35,227 bases of DNA from Funneliformis mosseae (lineage: Eukaryota; Glomeromycota; Glomeromycetes; Glomerales; Glomeraceae), in contig CAJVPP010000348.1 of assembly GCA_910592005.1 (NCBI GenBank), positions 1-35,227 on the forward strand, given 5' to 3'. The notes below the pieces were generated by a model, which was given only the letters and a program-made list of their open reading frames with translations, ran no database searches and was not told the origin of the DNA. A program made the position numbers and the translations under genes. Each line of letters opens with the position of its first letter. Position 1 is the stretch's first letter. Below, in pieces: positions 1 through 11,422 of the stretch.

Positions 1-54
1 ATATCAAATATGTCCAGTATATCAAATATATCAAATATATCAAATATGTCTGAC
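1..54 (+). repeat. 9-bp tandem repeat, possible C-terminal coding tail
   Basis: Six 9-base units lie in strict register from base 1. Four are ATATCAAAT (1-9, 19-27, 28-36, 37-45) and two are variants beginning ATGTC (10-18, 46-54). Read on the plus strand in frame 1 this gives Ile-Ser-Asn triplets with Met-Ser variants, closed by a TAG at 58-60. The repeat enters from the left edge, so it may be the last residues of a low-complexity protein, or only a microsatellite. The gene it might belong to cannot be named. Confidence 0.55.
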
Positions 55-60
55 ATTTAG

Positions 61-3000
61 ATCTGCAATATGCTGCGTCACGTTCGTCAATCCAATCCTG
101 TTACAATAATAACATATATTCTTACAAATTATTACTAATATTAATAACTTTGATATCTCTGATAACCTTGATATAATAATTATGATAATAATTATAAATA
201 TTAAAGATTAATAATATAGATTTAGAATTAATATTATCAATGATTATTTTCTTATTTAGAAATTTGTAGAACTTACATTTTACAATATTGTCATCATTGT
301 TAAAGAATTTTCTTGAAATGTAAATAACTCTATTTTTAATGATCAATAACTTTTTCATTTGATCCCTAAATCATTGGTAATATCAATGTTTACTTTATTT
401 GGTTGTTACAGCATACCTCATATATTTTATAGAAGGTTTATATAAAATAAAATTAAAACAAGAAAATTTAACTGAAAATATTAGATAATTTTAATTTAAA
501 GCAAATTTAATAATATTATTTGATATAAAATTAATTAAAGAAAGTTTATTATATTGTATATTTTAATTATTTATAATTTATAATTTAATATAATTATATA
601 AATATATATTTATTTGAAAAATTATTCAAAAAAATTATAAACTTCAAAGATTGAATCATAAAAGGCTTAATTTTTATTAAAATTAATTAAACCTTCAAAC
701 TACCCTGATTATTTTTATATTCGAAAATTTGATAATATTAAAATATTAGAATCACTATTTATAAAAAAGCAATGAATAATTTAAAGGTTTTATTTGGGAT
801 ATTCTTTAACAAATATTTTAACAAGTGAATATATGCTTTATTATAATTATATCTAAAATAAACTATTTTAGAATATTTTCAAATATGTTTATGTAGATAC
901 TTTTTTCATAATGCAAATCTGCATTCAAACAAAAAACTATTTTATATACAAATAAAAGAAAGTTTTGTTACTTATTTTAAAAATAAAGAAAAAGTAATTT
1001 TTGTTAAAAAAAAAATATATATTAATTTATGAAAGCAGTACTGATAAAACATATAATAAAATAATTAGGATTTATCATTTACAAGATAAAGAATTTTTTA
1101 AAAAAATTATTTTATTTTATTAGATTTTTTTATAATAATAGTTTATAAATTTTAGGAAAATTATTTTATTACCAAGAAATAATATTTCTGAATATAATTC
1201 AGATTCTTTTAAATTACTAGAATTGAGTAAATACAATATTTCTAATAAAGTAGCATCATCAAAAGTTATAGTAAAATTACATAAATTATCACAGATTCTT
1301 TAAACTCATTAATCAAATTCTCATGAAACAAATTTGCTTATTATAGAAAAAAAAATACTAAAAGATTAAGAAAAGTATCTGAAATACAAAAGTATTTTTA
1401 TTTTTAATCAATTTATTATTATAGTAATGCTATTATTAATAAAATTAATATTTATTAAGAAATAAGTTAAAGAATAAGAATTTGTTTATAATTTTATAGA
1501 AACTTAACAATTTCTTTACTATTATAATATAAATAACTTTACAAATAACTTGCTTTACAATGAAACCTTTAATATGCCTTTTAGTTATTCTAATACAAGT
1601 GCTTTTAACAAACTTTTAACAAGAATTTTACACTTCTTCTTCCTTTACTAACTATTTATAATTTTTTACTAGTAATATTCAACAATCTTTAACTAATAAT
1701 CTCAATATATTACCTATAACTTATAATTTTATATAGTATTTTACAACTCTCATTTATATCTTTTCCTACCAATATTTAACCTTTAACTAATATTTCAAGC
1801 TTATTATTTACAAATTATACTTATATAAAACTCTTATATTAGATTCATAGTCTTATTGTAAACAAATTTCATTTTTTTCTAAATTCTCTAACTAACTCTA
1901 TTTTAAATATTGAAAATATAAATAATTTACTCTAATTTTTAATTATATTATTATTTTTAACAGAATATTTTTATTAAACTATTAAATAAAAAGTATTTAA
2001 TAATAAATTTTTTTTCATTATATAGGAAAAAAAGGTTTTATTTTCAAGGTATAAATAAATTTTTATAAGAAATTAACAATGTAAATATTGAATTAGTTAT
2101 TAGAATTATGATAAAGTTTCATTTAGAAAAGTGATAAAGTTTCATAAAATTGAGAGTTTAAAATATATATATGTTACATGTCAAGAAAAATACATAAATT
2201 TGATCAAAAAAGATACATAAAATGAGATGCATAAACTTGCATATTTTGATAAATCAAGAAAATATTACCTGATAAATCAAGAATAATAAATTTACTTTTG
2301 AGTCACTTTGTTTTACTATATATTTCAGAAAACAATTTTTTTAATAAGAAAAATTCTATTAGTTACCTTATTTGTCACAAAAATAATTTTGGCCAAGTTT
2401 AATAATTATTGTTCAAAAAATCATATAAGTTGAAAAATGTGTTAATAATACTAAGATAGTTAGTAAAATTTTATTTTTATTTTTAAATTGAAAAACTTTT
2501 TATATTTCTATTTTAATATATAAATTAAATTATAATATACTAATTTTTATAAAAAAAAATTGTTATTTTAAATAATATTAAAAATAAAAAGTATCTATTA
2601 TATCTAAATACTAATCCAAAAATAATTTTTAAATATCTATTAATTGATTTTTACACAATTTTTTTATTTCAAAAGATATTAGTTATTAATAATTAATTAG
2701 TATAGTTAAAACTGATTATATCAAATCTCTTTATAATAAATAGTGAATATAACAAACTCAAAATTTTAAATTTTTAAAAAATCATTATAAAAGTTTAATA
2801 ATTATATAGGAAATATAATAATTTATATAATAAAATTTTTCTAATAAAACTATAAAAAGTATTAACTATATTATAAAATTTTATGTTTAACAATATAATC
2901 TATTAAAAAAATATTAATAATATAACATCTATAATAACTTTTAAAAATAAAATAATAATATTATTATAATCATTAGTTTCATATAATTAAAGTTTTATTT

Positions 3001-4284
3001 ATTTTATATATAACTTTTTATTAATTTAAAAATTATTTAATAAATACTAATATAATCCATAAATTTTTTACTTTTAATTTTAATAATCATAGATTATAAA
3101 ATAATGTTATAATTTAAATTATAATAATCTTTTATAAAATATAAGAATATTGAATTAATATAATAAAAAATTATATTAATTTTTTAAATCTTAATTAAAA
3201 CTTAAAATAATAAAAATAAATATTTATATATATAACTTTTTATAATTTTATATCAGTTTTTATAAAACTTTTATTTAATAGGATTTTTAAAATAATTATT
3301 TTATATAAAATAAATATACTTAAAAGTATATGTAGATAAAAATTTAATATATTATAATTTTATATATTATATACTATATAAAAAAAAAATATTTAATTTT
3401 TAAAATATAAATTTTTTTATTTTACTAATTGGAATTTTTAAAAAAATATTTAGAAATCTAAAACTAAAATTTATTAGATTAAATAAAATAATATTAATTT
3501 TTAATAAAAAATAAAATATTAATATTAATAATATAATTATTATATAAACAATATGAATTCTTTAATTAAATTTGTTTATAATATCATTTTTTAAGTTTTT
3601 ATATTTAACAGATCTGTTAAGTTTAACATGTAAATTTGATAAAGTTAAAGGTTAGATAGATTTTAATATTATAATACTAATATTACATATTATCACTGGG
3701 TTCATTTTCATTTATCTTAATGTTTAAGTTGAAAGGTTGCAATAGCTGATTCTACACATTAGAGTTTTAACCTTAGAATTTTCTCTAAATCCTATAGGTA
3801 TCTGTTATACTTGAATCAACTTGACAATTTATCACATCTTAGAATTTAAGATATGTTAGTCGAACTCATAATGATGAATTCAATAGCAAGTTAGTATAGT
3901 ATATCACAATAATTTTAGGTGAAGGATAATGTTGAAGGGAAAAATAGTTTGTATAGATTTAAGTTAATTACTTTATTTATAACTTGAAATTTGTAAGTAA
4001 CTTACAAATGAGTTAATTTACAACTTAAGCAAAAAGCTATTCTATTTATACAAAATTAATTTGCTATAACTAACTACTTGCTACGCTATAAATTTACTAA
4101 ATATAGATATATATTTCAATAAAAATATACTTAAATATAATAAAATAATAAAAATAATATAAATTATAAAAATAATAAAAAAAATAAAAATAAATTATAG
4201 ATGTTAAAAAAATTACAAACAAAATAGAATAAATAGGCTATACAGAAAATACAGAAGAATCAGACACAATAAGTTAAACAGAAA
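61..4284. other. AT-rich stretch without recognisable genes
   Basis: This is extremely AT-rich DNA with many homopolymer and TA/TTA runs. The only long open frames are AT-biased, for example 122-358 on the minus strand, which is rich in Ile, Asn, Lys and Tyr and matches nothing I recognise. A short direct duplication of GATAAATCAAGAA lies near 2249 and 2271, and GATAAAGTTTCAT is duplicated near 2110 and 2132. The stretch looks like long-decayed repeat DNA, but I found no transposase motif or terminal repeats in it. Confidence 0.5.
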
Positions 4285-4455
4285 TTATTGCTGATCACTG
4301 TTTAGCACAGCAGTGATATCATCTAACGTGAGATCATTATTGATTGACAGATTCCATGTAATATTTGAAGTTGTAATTTCTTCTGTTGATAATTCTCTTC
4401 CAATTTGAATTTTGAACGTAGTAGTGAAAAAGGATTTCGCCTTCAAAATCAAATT
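4285..4455 (-). pseudogene. Unidentified coding fragment, minus strand
   Basis: An open segment of about 56 codons ends at TAA (4285-4287, minus). It reads AKSFFTTTFKIQIGRELSTE and continues through TSNITWNLSINNDLTLDD to the end at NSDQQ. Its residue use (Thr, Leu, Asp, Glu, a Trp, varied codons) is unlike the Ile/Asn/Lys noise of random AT-rich frames around it, so it is probably a real 3' exon or a gene remnant. No start codon or clear upstream exon was found and I do not recognise the family. It faces away from the pseudogene that begins at 4927. Confidence 0.3.
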
Positions 4456-4926
4456 CTAAATTTCTAAAAATTTGCAAAAAGAATTTTACAAAATGCATGC
4501 TATATTTACGTGTGACCTATTAGAGAAGAGCATGCTGTATTTATATTATCCACTATTGATCTTACAAACATAAGTTTTTCTAATGTTATATAAGGTTAAA
4601 ATTTGTTGATTTTTAGAATTATGGGATTCAAAATTCTATATAAATAGCTTAATTTCAAATGATCTTCTAAAGTCACATGATAAATTATTTTTCTTAAATA
4701 TAACTTTTATGCGTGTTGATTTAATTATTTAAATTCAAATTCAAATCTTCTTTAACTTGTCAAATATCAAAAAAATAAAATACCTTCTAATAATCACTCA
4801 TAAAATGATGTTTAAAAGAAAGCTGAACATATAAAAACTTTTTGTTTGCAATAAAGAAATAAAGCTCACAAACAGTTTGCAACCTTGCAAATTCAAGCAT
4901 AAGAAGAAGAAAGAAAAAGGCTGCTT

Positions 4927-7900
4927 ATGGCTGATAGGCTAGCATATCTTATAGCTAATCAAAATACTTATAAAGAACCGTTGCGATAAAGAATAAACAC
5001 ATTAGAAGCTGAAAACCTTTGTCAAAAGAAGACGTTTCTAGAGCAATGGTTGTTTTACAAAAACTTGTAGAAAGGTTAGGTATTAACTTCAGTTGGATAG
5101 TCTGGGTAGTGGTTGGAATATCTATTTTTACTTGGTCTTTTTCTTGGAATTTTTCTTTGCTGGTAGTTCGTCAGGTTAGGCTGGTAATTGTAGCTAGATT
5201 ATACATTTTATCGATCATTTTGTCATATACTTAGTAGCTTGATACATTGATCTGATCTTTATTCATGATATGCTTAATCTTTTTCTATATCCAGAAAGTT
5301 CATTGAAATTTAATATTTAAGAAATCTATCACGAGAAAATTATTAAACACAAATCTAAAATTAACTTTTGATTAACTGATTATGTCATTTAACTTTTCTT
5401 AATGCATAAGTTAATAAATATTACAAGCAGTTTCTTTTTCAAGAAATAACATTTTTATATTTCTTGATTCTTATGATTTTGTTAAATATATAATTTGTTT
5501 AGTATATTATTATTCATCAGCAACAAATAGAAGGCTTATTCAACATGTTGGATTTAAAAACATGACTAATTCTACTCAACAATCCAAAATGCATGTCTTT
5601 CAGTAACAACAATTAAGAAAAATTTACTAACAAGTTTCTATTATACCAGTTCTTCAATCAGATAAAGAAAAGGAACAAATTGCTAACAATCTTTTTAATG
5701 TTGCTAAAACTAATAGATTTTTATATCAATAAAATTTTTTTTGTGATATTAATACATGTAGATCATAATCATCATAATAAACTTTTATTTATGACATCTG
5801 ATATACTGTAGTTTTGATTAATCAGTATATAAAGTACCCAGCTCTCACCAATGTCAAAAAGCAAAACACATGATTTTTTCAATCATAAATCTTCTGAATG
5901 TAACATAACTGGATTTCTAAAAGAATGTGAAGTAGAATCACTTAAACTAAAAATAGATCTTTACCTAAAAAGACTCCAAGATATTGTTTAAATGCGAACA
6001 AGGAAACAGGTCTCAAATGGCGCAAATTCTTTTTGATAGAGAAGCAAGTAATTTTTTTATTTTAAAATGAATGCAAGTGAAATAATTGGCGTGGCAGAGA
6101 CTTGCTAGGTCATCGATCATTCAAGGCTGTTAGTTGAGCCATAAGGCTAGTGTTGAGGTACAGGCGACTTGTTAGATCGTCTGATATTCAAGATTGCTAG
6201 TTGATCTGATGGGACAAAAAAATTGAACGAGAAATTATAAATATGCGTTGTAAATTGCTAATTCTATTATTCATTTCAGAATACTCGACCAGATCATTAA
6301 GTTACAAGAAAATGGAAGAATGAATGCACATCAGACAGAACGATTGGTGGATCTTTAATTTACCTACACAACTCAACATTTACAGGGAACGCTATGGTTA
6401 ATAACTCTAGAACTATCAATAATAATAAATTGACTGAAAGTAAAAAAGAACAAAAAGTACAAAAATAGTTAATGTTACTTATTTTTATGTCATTTCATGA
6501 TATTGATCTTGTATTTTATGTAAGACAAGATCAATAATTTTTTTCAGAATTCTGAAGGAAAATCAGCGGAAACAAGACATTTCAAATGAAATTGATGAGG
6601 AAGATGATGAATCTGACTCTGAGGATTCAGAATCAGAGTATTTACTAAGGTATAGTATAACAATTATTTAATTTTATTTTTAGTCACAACTTTATTTCCA
6701 TATTCTTTTTCAGTAATACAGATATTACAAAGCGTTACTCTCATCAAAACTTGAGTATTTGTTGATTCTTGCAACGCTATGAGCCAATCAAAGAAATGGA
6801 CATTGTTTTCGAGCATATGCATTGAAGATGTTCACTTCAACAAAGAAAAACAATTTTCAGTTGAATCTTCAATCCACTCGTGGATAATTGACTTAAGTGA
6901 TTGGAAAATCAAACAGTTGTTCACTGATGATGATTGGTGTAAAATTACAGAGGAGGTCTGTAAATAACCTTTGCGTGTTGCTAAAATGTTATCAAGATTT
7001 AGAAATATAAGTAACAAATTCCTTCCTCTCTTCTCCCTCTCTGTTCCTAAAAAAAAGGTTGTGTATTGCTGAATTCAGATCTGAACACCTGCTGATTTAA
7101 GAAAAGTATTGGAAATGACATCCTATCGAAACAAGAATGAATTATTTGACCAGGAAATTCATTTTGACGTTGAATAGATTGATTTTGTATTGAGGCACTT
7201 GTAAGTTTTTTTCTTATGCTTAACCCTTAATATTGTAGAAATCTCAAGAATGTATACTTTATAAATAGTCTAATGTATTACAAAGACCAGATGAAAATCT
7301 CAAATTGGTTCACCTAGAAGGCTATTATGATGCAAACATTTGGTCTTTGATCATTTGATTGTACTTTTAGCAATATTCAAGGGTTACAAATCGTCAGGTA
7401 TGTTATTTCATATACAATTACTGAAGTTCAGAGATTCTAATAACATTCGTATTATAGGAAAGATTCGTCAAGTATTGTTGTATCAAGAAGAAAAATTGAA
7501 AATGAACCTGAAGGAAAGGGCAAAATTAGGACGTCGGCTTGACGGAATTTTACGAACTTATAATGACAATGTAGAGTATGAGACGATAGAGGTGAAGTCA
7601 TCATTTATCTAAATAAATTTTACGGAACAACTTAAAGACAGACTCAAGTTAAGCAAATCAATGCATATATACTGGTTTATTTGACTCATCTGGTCAAATC
7701 AAATGATAAAATTCGACACTTACAGATTGTTGGACTTCAACATTCAAGTATGCAAAATTTTTTTCGTATGAGAAGTTATTATTCAGTTTAATAACTGAAA
7801 AATTTTGATTGCAGGGCTCAAACTGTAAATAAATCGAATGTCATCTACAAAGGAATACATATCTCAAAGGAGAAGATCTTATCAAAATCCTGATACAAAT

Positions 7901-8118
7901 AAAAAATATAAAGAATTTTTTCATGGTCTTATTAAGTGTTTAGAGGTCAAAGGTATGAACTGTTCTTGTTAGTTTCTTAATGTAACATTTACACATCAAT
8001 GACATATAGCACACAACCTTATTTAATGGTCATGAAATGTATTGAGATCATAGATGAGAAATTGCCAGATTTAACTGAGGAGGAATTCATACAAGAGATA
8101 ATAAACGGTGGCAAATGA
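4927..8118 (+). pseudogene. Decayed multi-exon gene with PD-(D/E)XK-nuclease-like core
   Basis: A series of plus-strand coding islands is broken by stops and frameshifts. 4927-5098 starts MADRLAYLIANQNTYKE and continues as a short coiled-coil-like stretch (RINTLEAENL) that jumps frame into KEDVSRAMVVLQKLVERLG. 6543-6651 encodes an acidic Asp/Glu/Ser run. 6770-6967 contains WTLFSSICIEDVHF and IHSWIIDLSDWKIKQLF. 7096-7210 contains LRKVLEMTSYRNKNELFDQE with a TAG where Gln fits. 7281-7750 contains LGRRLDGILRTYNDNVEYE followed by TIEVK. 7815-7953 follows a GT-AG intron, and 8011-8118 ends in TGA. The Asp of RLDG followed by Glu-x-Lys in IEVK has the spacing of a PD-(D/E)XK nuclease active site. 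I recall similar lineage-expanded proteins in Glomeromycotina and Mucoromycota but cannot name the family; the nuclease assignment is inference. It appears non-functional as read. Confidence 0.5.
6099..6213 (+). repeat. Tandem duplication, 67-bp period
   Basis: Two imperfect copies start at 6099 (GACTTGCTAGGTCATCGATC) and 6166 (GACTTGTTAGATCGTCTGAT). Both continue through ATTCAAG, then (C/T)TAGTTGA, over about 48 bases. Most differences between the copies are transitions. They lie in a putative intron of the decayed gene. Confidence 0.6.
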
Positions 8119-9338
8119 TCAACAATAGTGTAACAACATCACTACCTTTTATTTCTATTTCTTTGCTATGATCATTTGACACATAATTCACTAGAAACAA
8201 ATTTGAAGGTTACCAGCATTGTCAAAAAATATGCACGTAAAAAAATGATATAACTTAATCTAGTTGCTGTTAAATCACTATTCATGCAAAAAAAAAAATC
8301 GTCCCCAATAGCTTTAATAGTCATCCATAATTCAGGCTCTGTATGTTTATTCTATGTGGTATAGTTTGGGAAAATAAATCACAAATCCATGGGATTTACT
8401 GTAGTTATTTAATGCATGTTACTATATCAATAATCTTATAAATTTTTTTTCCATATGTTGAAAGGTTAATCAGATATGATATTATTATAAATACCCAAAT
8501 CTTCAGGCATGTGACATTTGACCAATAATATGCTAATACCTAACTTAACCAGGTTGGTCAATAAAATAAATGACCAATAGAAAATTGGAATATTTTTTTT
8601 ATTCTATTATTTTATTGATTTAAACTATAATAAAAATAGGTTTATATTCAGACCACTGATAATATTTAAAGTTTTAATGATTGTTTGGATGTGCTTTTAG
8701 CACATTTTGAATTATGTGAATATTTCATCCTTTTTGTTTCATTGCCCAATTCTTAAAAAATGTATTGACTTTTCAAATTATGTCTTCTGAAATAATGAAA
8801 CTTGTATTACTAAAATATTTAACATATCCTATTATACTTATGTAACAAATTTAATACTCTATATTATCATCAATATTATTGTTATTAATCTTTACCACTA
8901 TCATCATACCCATTATCATACCTATTATTGATATCATTGCTATTATCAATATTATCAATACTATTAATTTTTAATCAGATTCAAATTCATTTAAATTAGT
9001 TGAAATTTTACAAGTCTTAAAAGACTTCTATCTAAAATTACATCATATGAACACTTAACTTATAAATAAACATTGCTAATTCTTACATGATAAAGATTAT
9101 CTGCAGAAGTTTTTTAGCATAATCACTAACTATTCAGATGTATCATTTCTTTTGAAAATGATCTTTAAATAGTTTATTAATAAAATATTATTATAGTCAG
9201 TTTTTTAAGATGCTTAAGAATGATAAGTGAAGCGATATTTTATAGGTGATAAGCAGAAGGTTTATTTTGTAATTAGTTTTAGAAGAGTATCAATTAACTA
9301 ACAGTTTATTTAATAATAATAATAATGAAATACTGCTT
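8119..9338. other. Intergenic, AT-rich; ATT/ATC-rich tract inside
   Basis: No gene is supported here. The motif TGACCAAT or its complement occurs near 8519, 8553 and 8572, and the last two copies (TTGGTCA and TGACCAA) can pair as a short hairpin. Bases 8861-8960 form a degenerate ATT/ATC trinucleotide tract. Its minus strand reads as Asn/Asp-rich peptide, resembling the acidic tail of the Jerky-type transposase at the right end of the window, but nothing next to it is recognisable as transposase. Confidence 0.4.
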
Positions 9339-9619
9339 CAGTCAATACACTGTACTATACAAATATATTAAGGAAATTAAACTAAACTATCTTATTATTA
9401 TCTATTTGACATACAGCTAAGCTAAAAAAAAATGTTCTCTATTTATATAAAATGAAATATATAAAGTTATTTAAAATATAAAAGAAATAAATAAAATATA
9501 TGAAATAAATATAATATAATAAATGTATAAGATAAATAAAATAAAATAAATAAAAGAAATATATTGTATAAAAAAAATATATGCCATAGATGACATAGAA
9601 AACGTATAAGATATATATG

Positions 9620-10851
9620 ATTTTTTAGGGATCAACATCATTTATTTAATTATCATCATCTATATCTTTTTCGTGTAATATTATTTAATGATTAGAAAAT
9701 ACTGATAATCACTAGAAATTACTATCAAATTAAACTTATTCTCATAAAATTTTCTTTTGATTGATTTTTTTAGATATCTTTTAAAAAAATTATATATTAA
9801 TATTATTATGTATGATTATTCAATTTTTTTTTAAGAAAATCTATACCAATAAGAATTTCTTCTTTATATGAAATTCATTTTTTTTAAAAAATACAAATAG
9901 GAGGTAGCTTAGTTTTATTTATTATAGTAGTATAAAATAAATATTAATAATTCACAATTAACTAAAAGAAAAATCATATGATCAAGAAAAAAAATTACAG
10001 GTTAAAAAATATCTTAAATTTTTATTTTATGAAAAAATTCCTAAGTTAGCATTTTCATATTATTGCAATTTTTGATTTCTAAAAAATAAATACTATTAGT
10101 ATATTTGTAATACTAATCAACCTTAAAAATAAATCTTATTATTAAGGAAAATCTTCCTTTAAATTTATTTATTATGAAAGATTATATATATTTTTGAAAA
10201 AATAAAAAAAAACTTAAAATTATAAAAAAAAATAAAAAAAAGAAATTTTACCTATAACATATATTAAAATAACAATTAACTAATTTTTTCATTTTCAGAT
10301 GTATAAATATAAATAATCTTTTTACCTTTCAGATTTATTGTAAAATTGCCTATTATATTAAACCAAATGGGTATTTTATTCATATTTAAAATATTTTTCA
10401 GTTTGTAAAATTTTTTCAACTTAAGACGTATGATATATTTATAGAATTCTTCTAATAGTCCTTAAGTTTTACTTAAGAATTTTTGAGAAATTCTTGTATA
10501 TTATCATAACAATAACCTGTATCTTCTTAAAAATGTTATTAACTAATGATGAAAATTTTCTAAGTATTTTACTTTATAAAATTGCATATGATATAGCTAG
10601 ACCTTGCTTTATTGTTGAATAATCCAATCATAAAGCTGACTCATTTGCTTATTCCTTTAATTTCAGTTTAGTTTAAACTTTGCAATATCCAATGGCTTAT
10701 CATATTAGGATTGATGTTAAAATATTTTGCTGTACTATTTTTTTTCTGTTTCCTTTGTATATATAACGACTTCTATCTTCTGTTTTATGGTATATGAAAT
10801 CCATTTAACAATTTTTGCCTTATGTTTAACAACTTTTCTTTTATTAGGCAT
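9620..10851 (-). pseudogene. Transposase remnant, HTH_CenpB plus DDE_1 (Jerky/Tc5 type)
   Basis: The start ATG is at 10849-10851 (minus), beginning MPNKRKVVKHKAKIVKWISY. A frame-shifted continuation includes FNINPNMISHWI and then ESALYDWIIQQ, typical of the tandem HTH DNA-binding half of CENP-B-like transposases. The DDE half is badly decayed. Near 9720 the minus strand reads KRKFYENKFNLIVI, aligning with IKKRFYESD of the copy at 33638. The frame ends in an Asp-rich tail (EKDIDDDN). Several stops and frame changes make it inactive. The N-terminus and the FYE segment are directly alignable with the right-hand copy, which is the best evidence for its identity. Confidence 0.6.
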
Positions 10852-10975
10852 TTGTATAAATTGAAAGTATGATTTTGACGACCAGATCATGATGCGTATT
10901 ATATATTAGATGATCAACTTTTGGATATTTTCAATAAGATTTGTGTTATTTCTGCGTTAGTTAATTCGCCTTTAC

Positions 10976-11018
10976 CCGAAAATAAGCAACACTAGTAAAA
11001 TATGTTGCTTATTTTCGG
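10976..11018. repeat. Perfect 16-bp palindrome arms, transposon upstream hairpin
   Basis: The left arm CCGAAAATAAGCAACA (10976-10991) is the exact reverse complement of the right arm (11003-11018), with an 11-base loop. It lies 124 bases upstream of the transposase start of copy A1. A diverged version sits 140 bases upstream of the transposase start of copy A2 (33452-33497). Confidence 0.85.
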
Positions 11019-11072
11019 AGGAATACGGTATATAAAATGTACTAGTATAGTACAGTACATTTCCCAACCCTG

Positions 11073-11422
11073 CCTATAGGAATGGATTAAATTTAAAACA
11101 AGTGGAGTCTGCTATTAAAAAAGTATAAAAGGCATCGCATAATTCCTAATAATATACTTCACGATATTAATAAAAATCTTAATGCTGGCCAGAATAACGT
11201 GATTTATTAAAAATAAATTTGGCATCTGATATTCCAAGGGATCGACGCAATTTTAGCCATATAGATAACGTATCACATAAAAGAATTATCTAATCAAATT
11301 TTTGATATTTCGGTAAGATATCTTAAAATAATAAGAAAAGAAAAGAAAAAAAAAACCTTTAATAAGTTTTAAGTGTTCGGAGTGAAGAAGAGGAAATTTT
11401 ACAGTGGTTAAATGATAATACC
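11073..11422. other. Upstream region of the carrier gene
   Basis: No open frame of interest is seen. The 11-mer AGTGGAGTCTG at about 11100 recurs at about 21580, where it forms part of a small hairpin, so a short repeat remnant may be present. The 5' untranslated region and promoter of the carrier gene must lie here; no clear TATA box could be assigned. An A-rich run (11335-11357) lies within 90 bases of the start codon. Confidence 0.35.

Larger units (their letters stand above)
9339..11072 (-). mobile_element. Decayed Jerky/CENP-B-type DDE transposon (copy A1)
   Basis: The candidate ends share the 12-mer ACTGTACTATAC in inverted orientation: plus strand at 9349-9360, and its complement at 11045-11056. 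About eight further inward bases match imperfectly. On the right, the sequence reading inward starts CAGGGTTGGGAAATG, a pogo-type CAG start; on the left the equivalent outer part is CAGTCAATAC. No clean TA duplication is visible, so the outer ends are uncertain by about 15 bases. The interval holds a minus-strand transposase pseudogene and, between it and the right end, a strong palindrome that recurs in the second copy near 33452. Confidence 0.55.

Noticed and set aside
8861..8960. Asn/Asp-rich tail of a further transposase
   Set aside because: Only a trinucleotide-like tract is visible with no adjoining catalytic segment, so it is described as a repeat tract.
9441..9560. Possible CRISPR-like or satellite array
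   Set aside because: The repeated AAATAAAATA-type words have no constant unit or spacers; simple AT-rich sequence.
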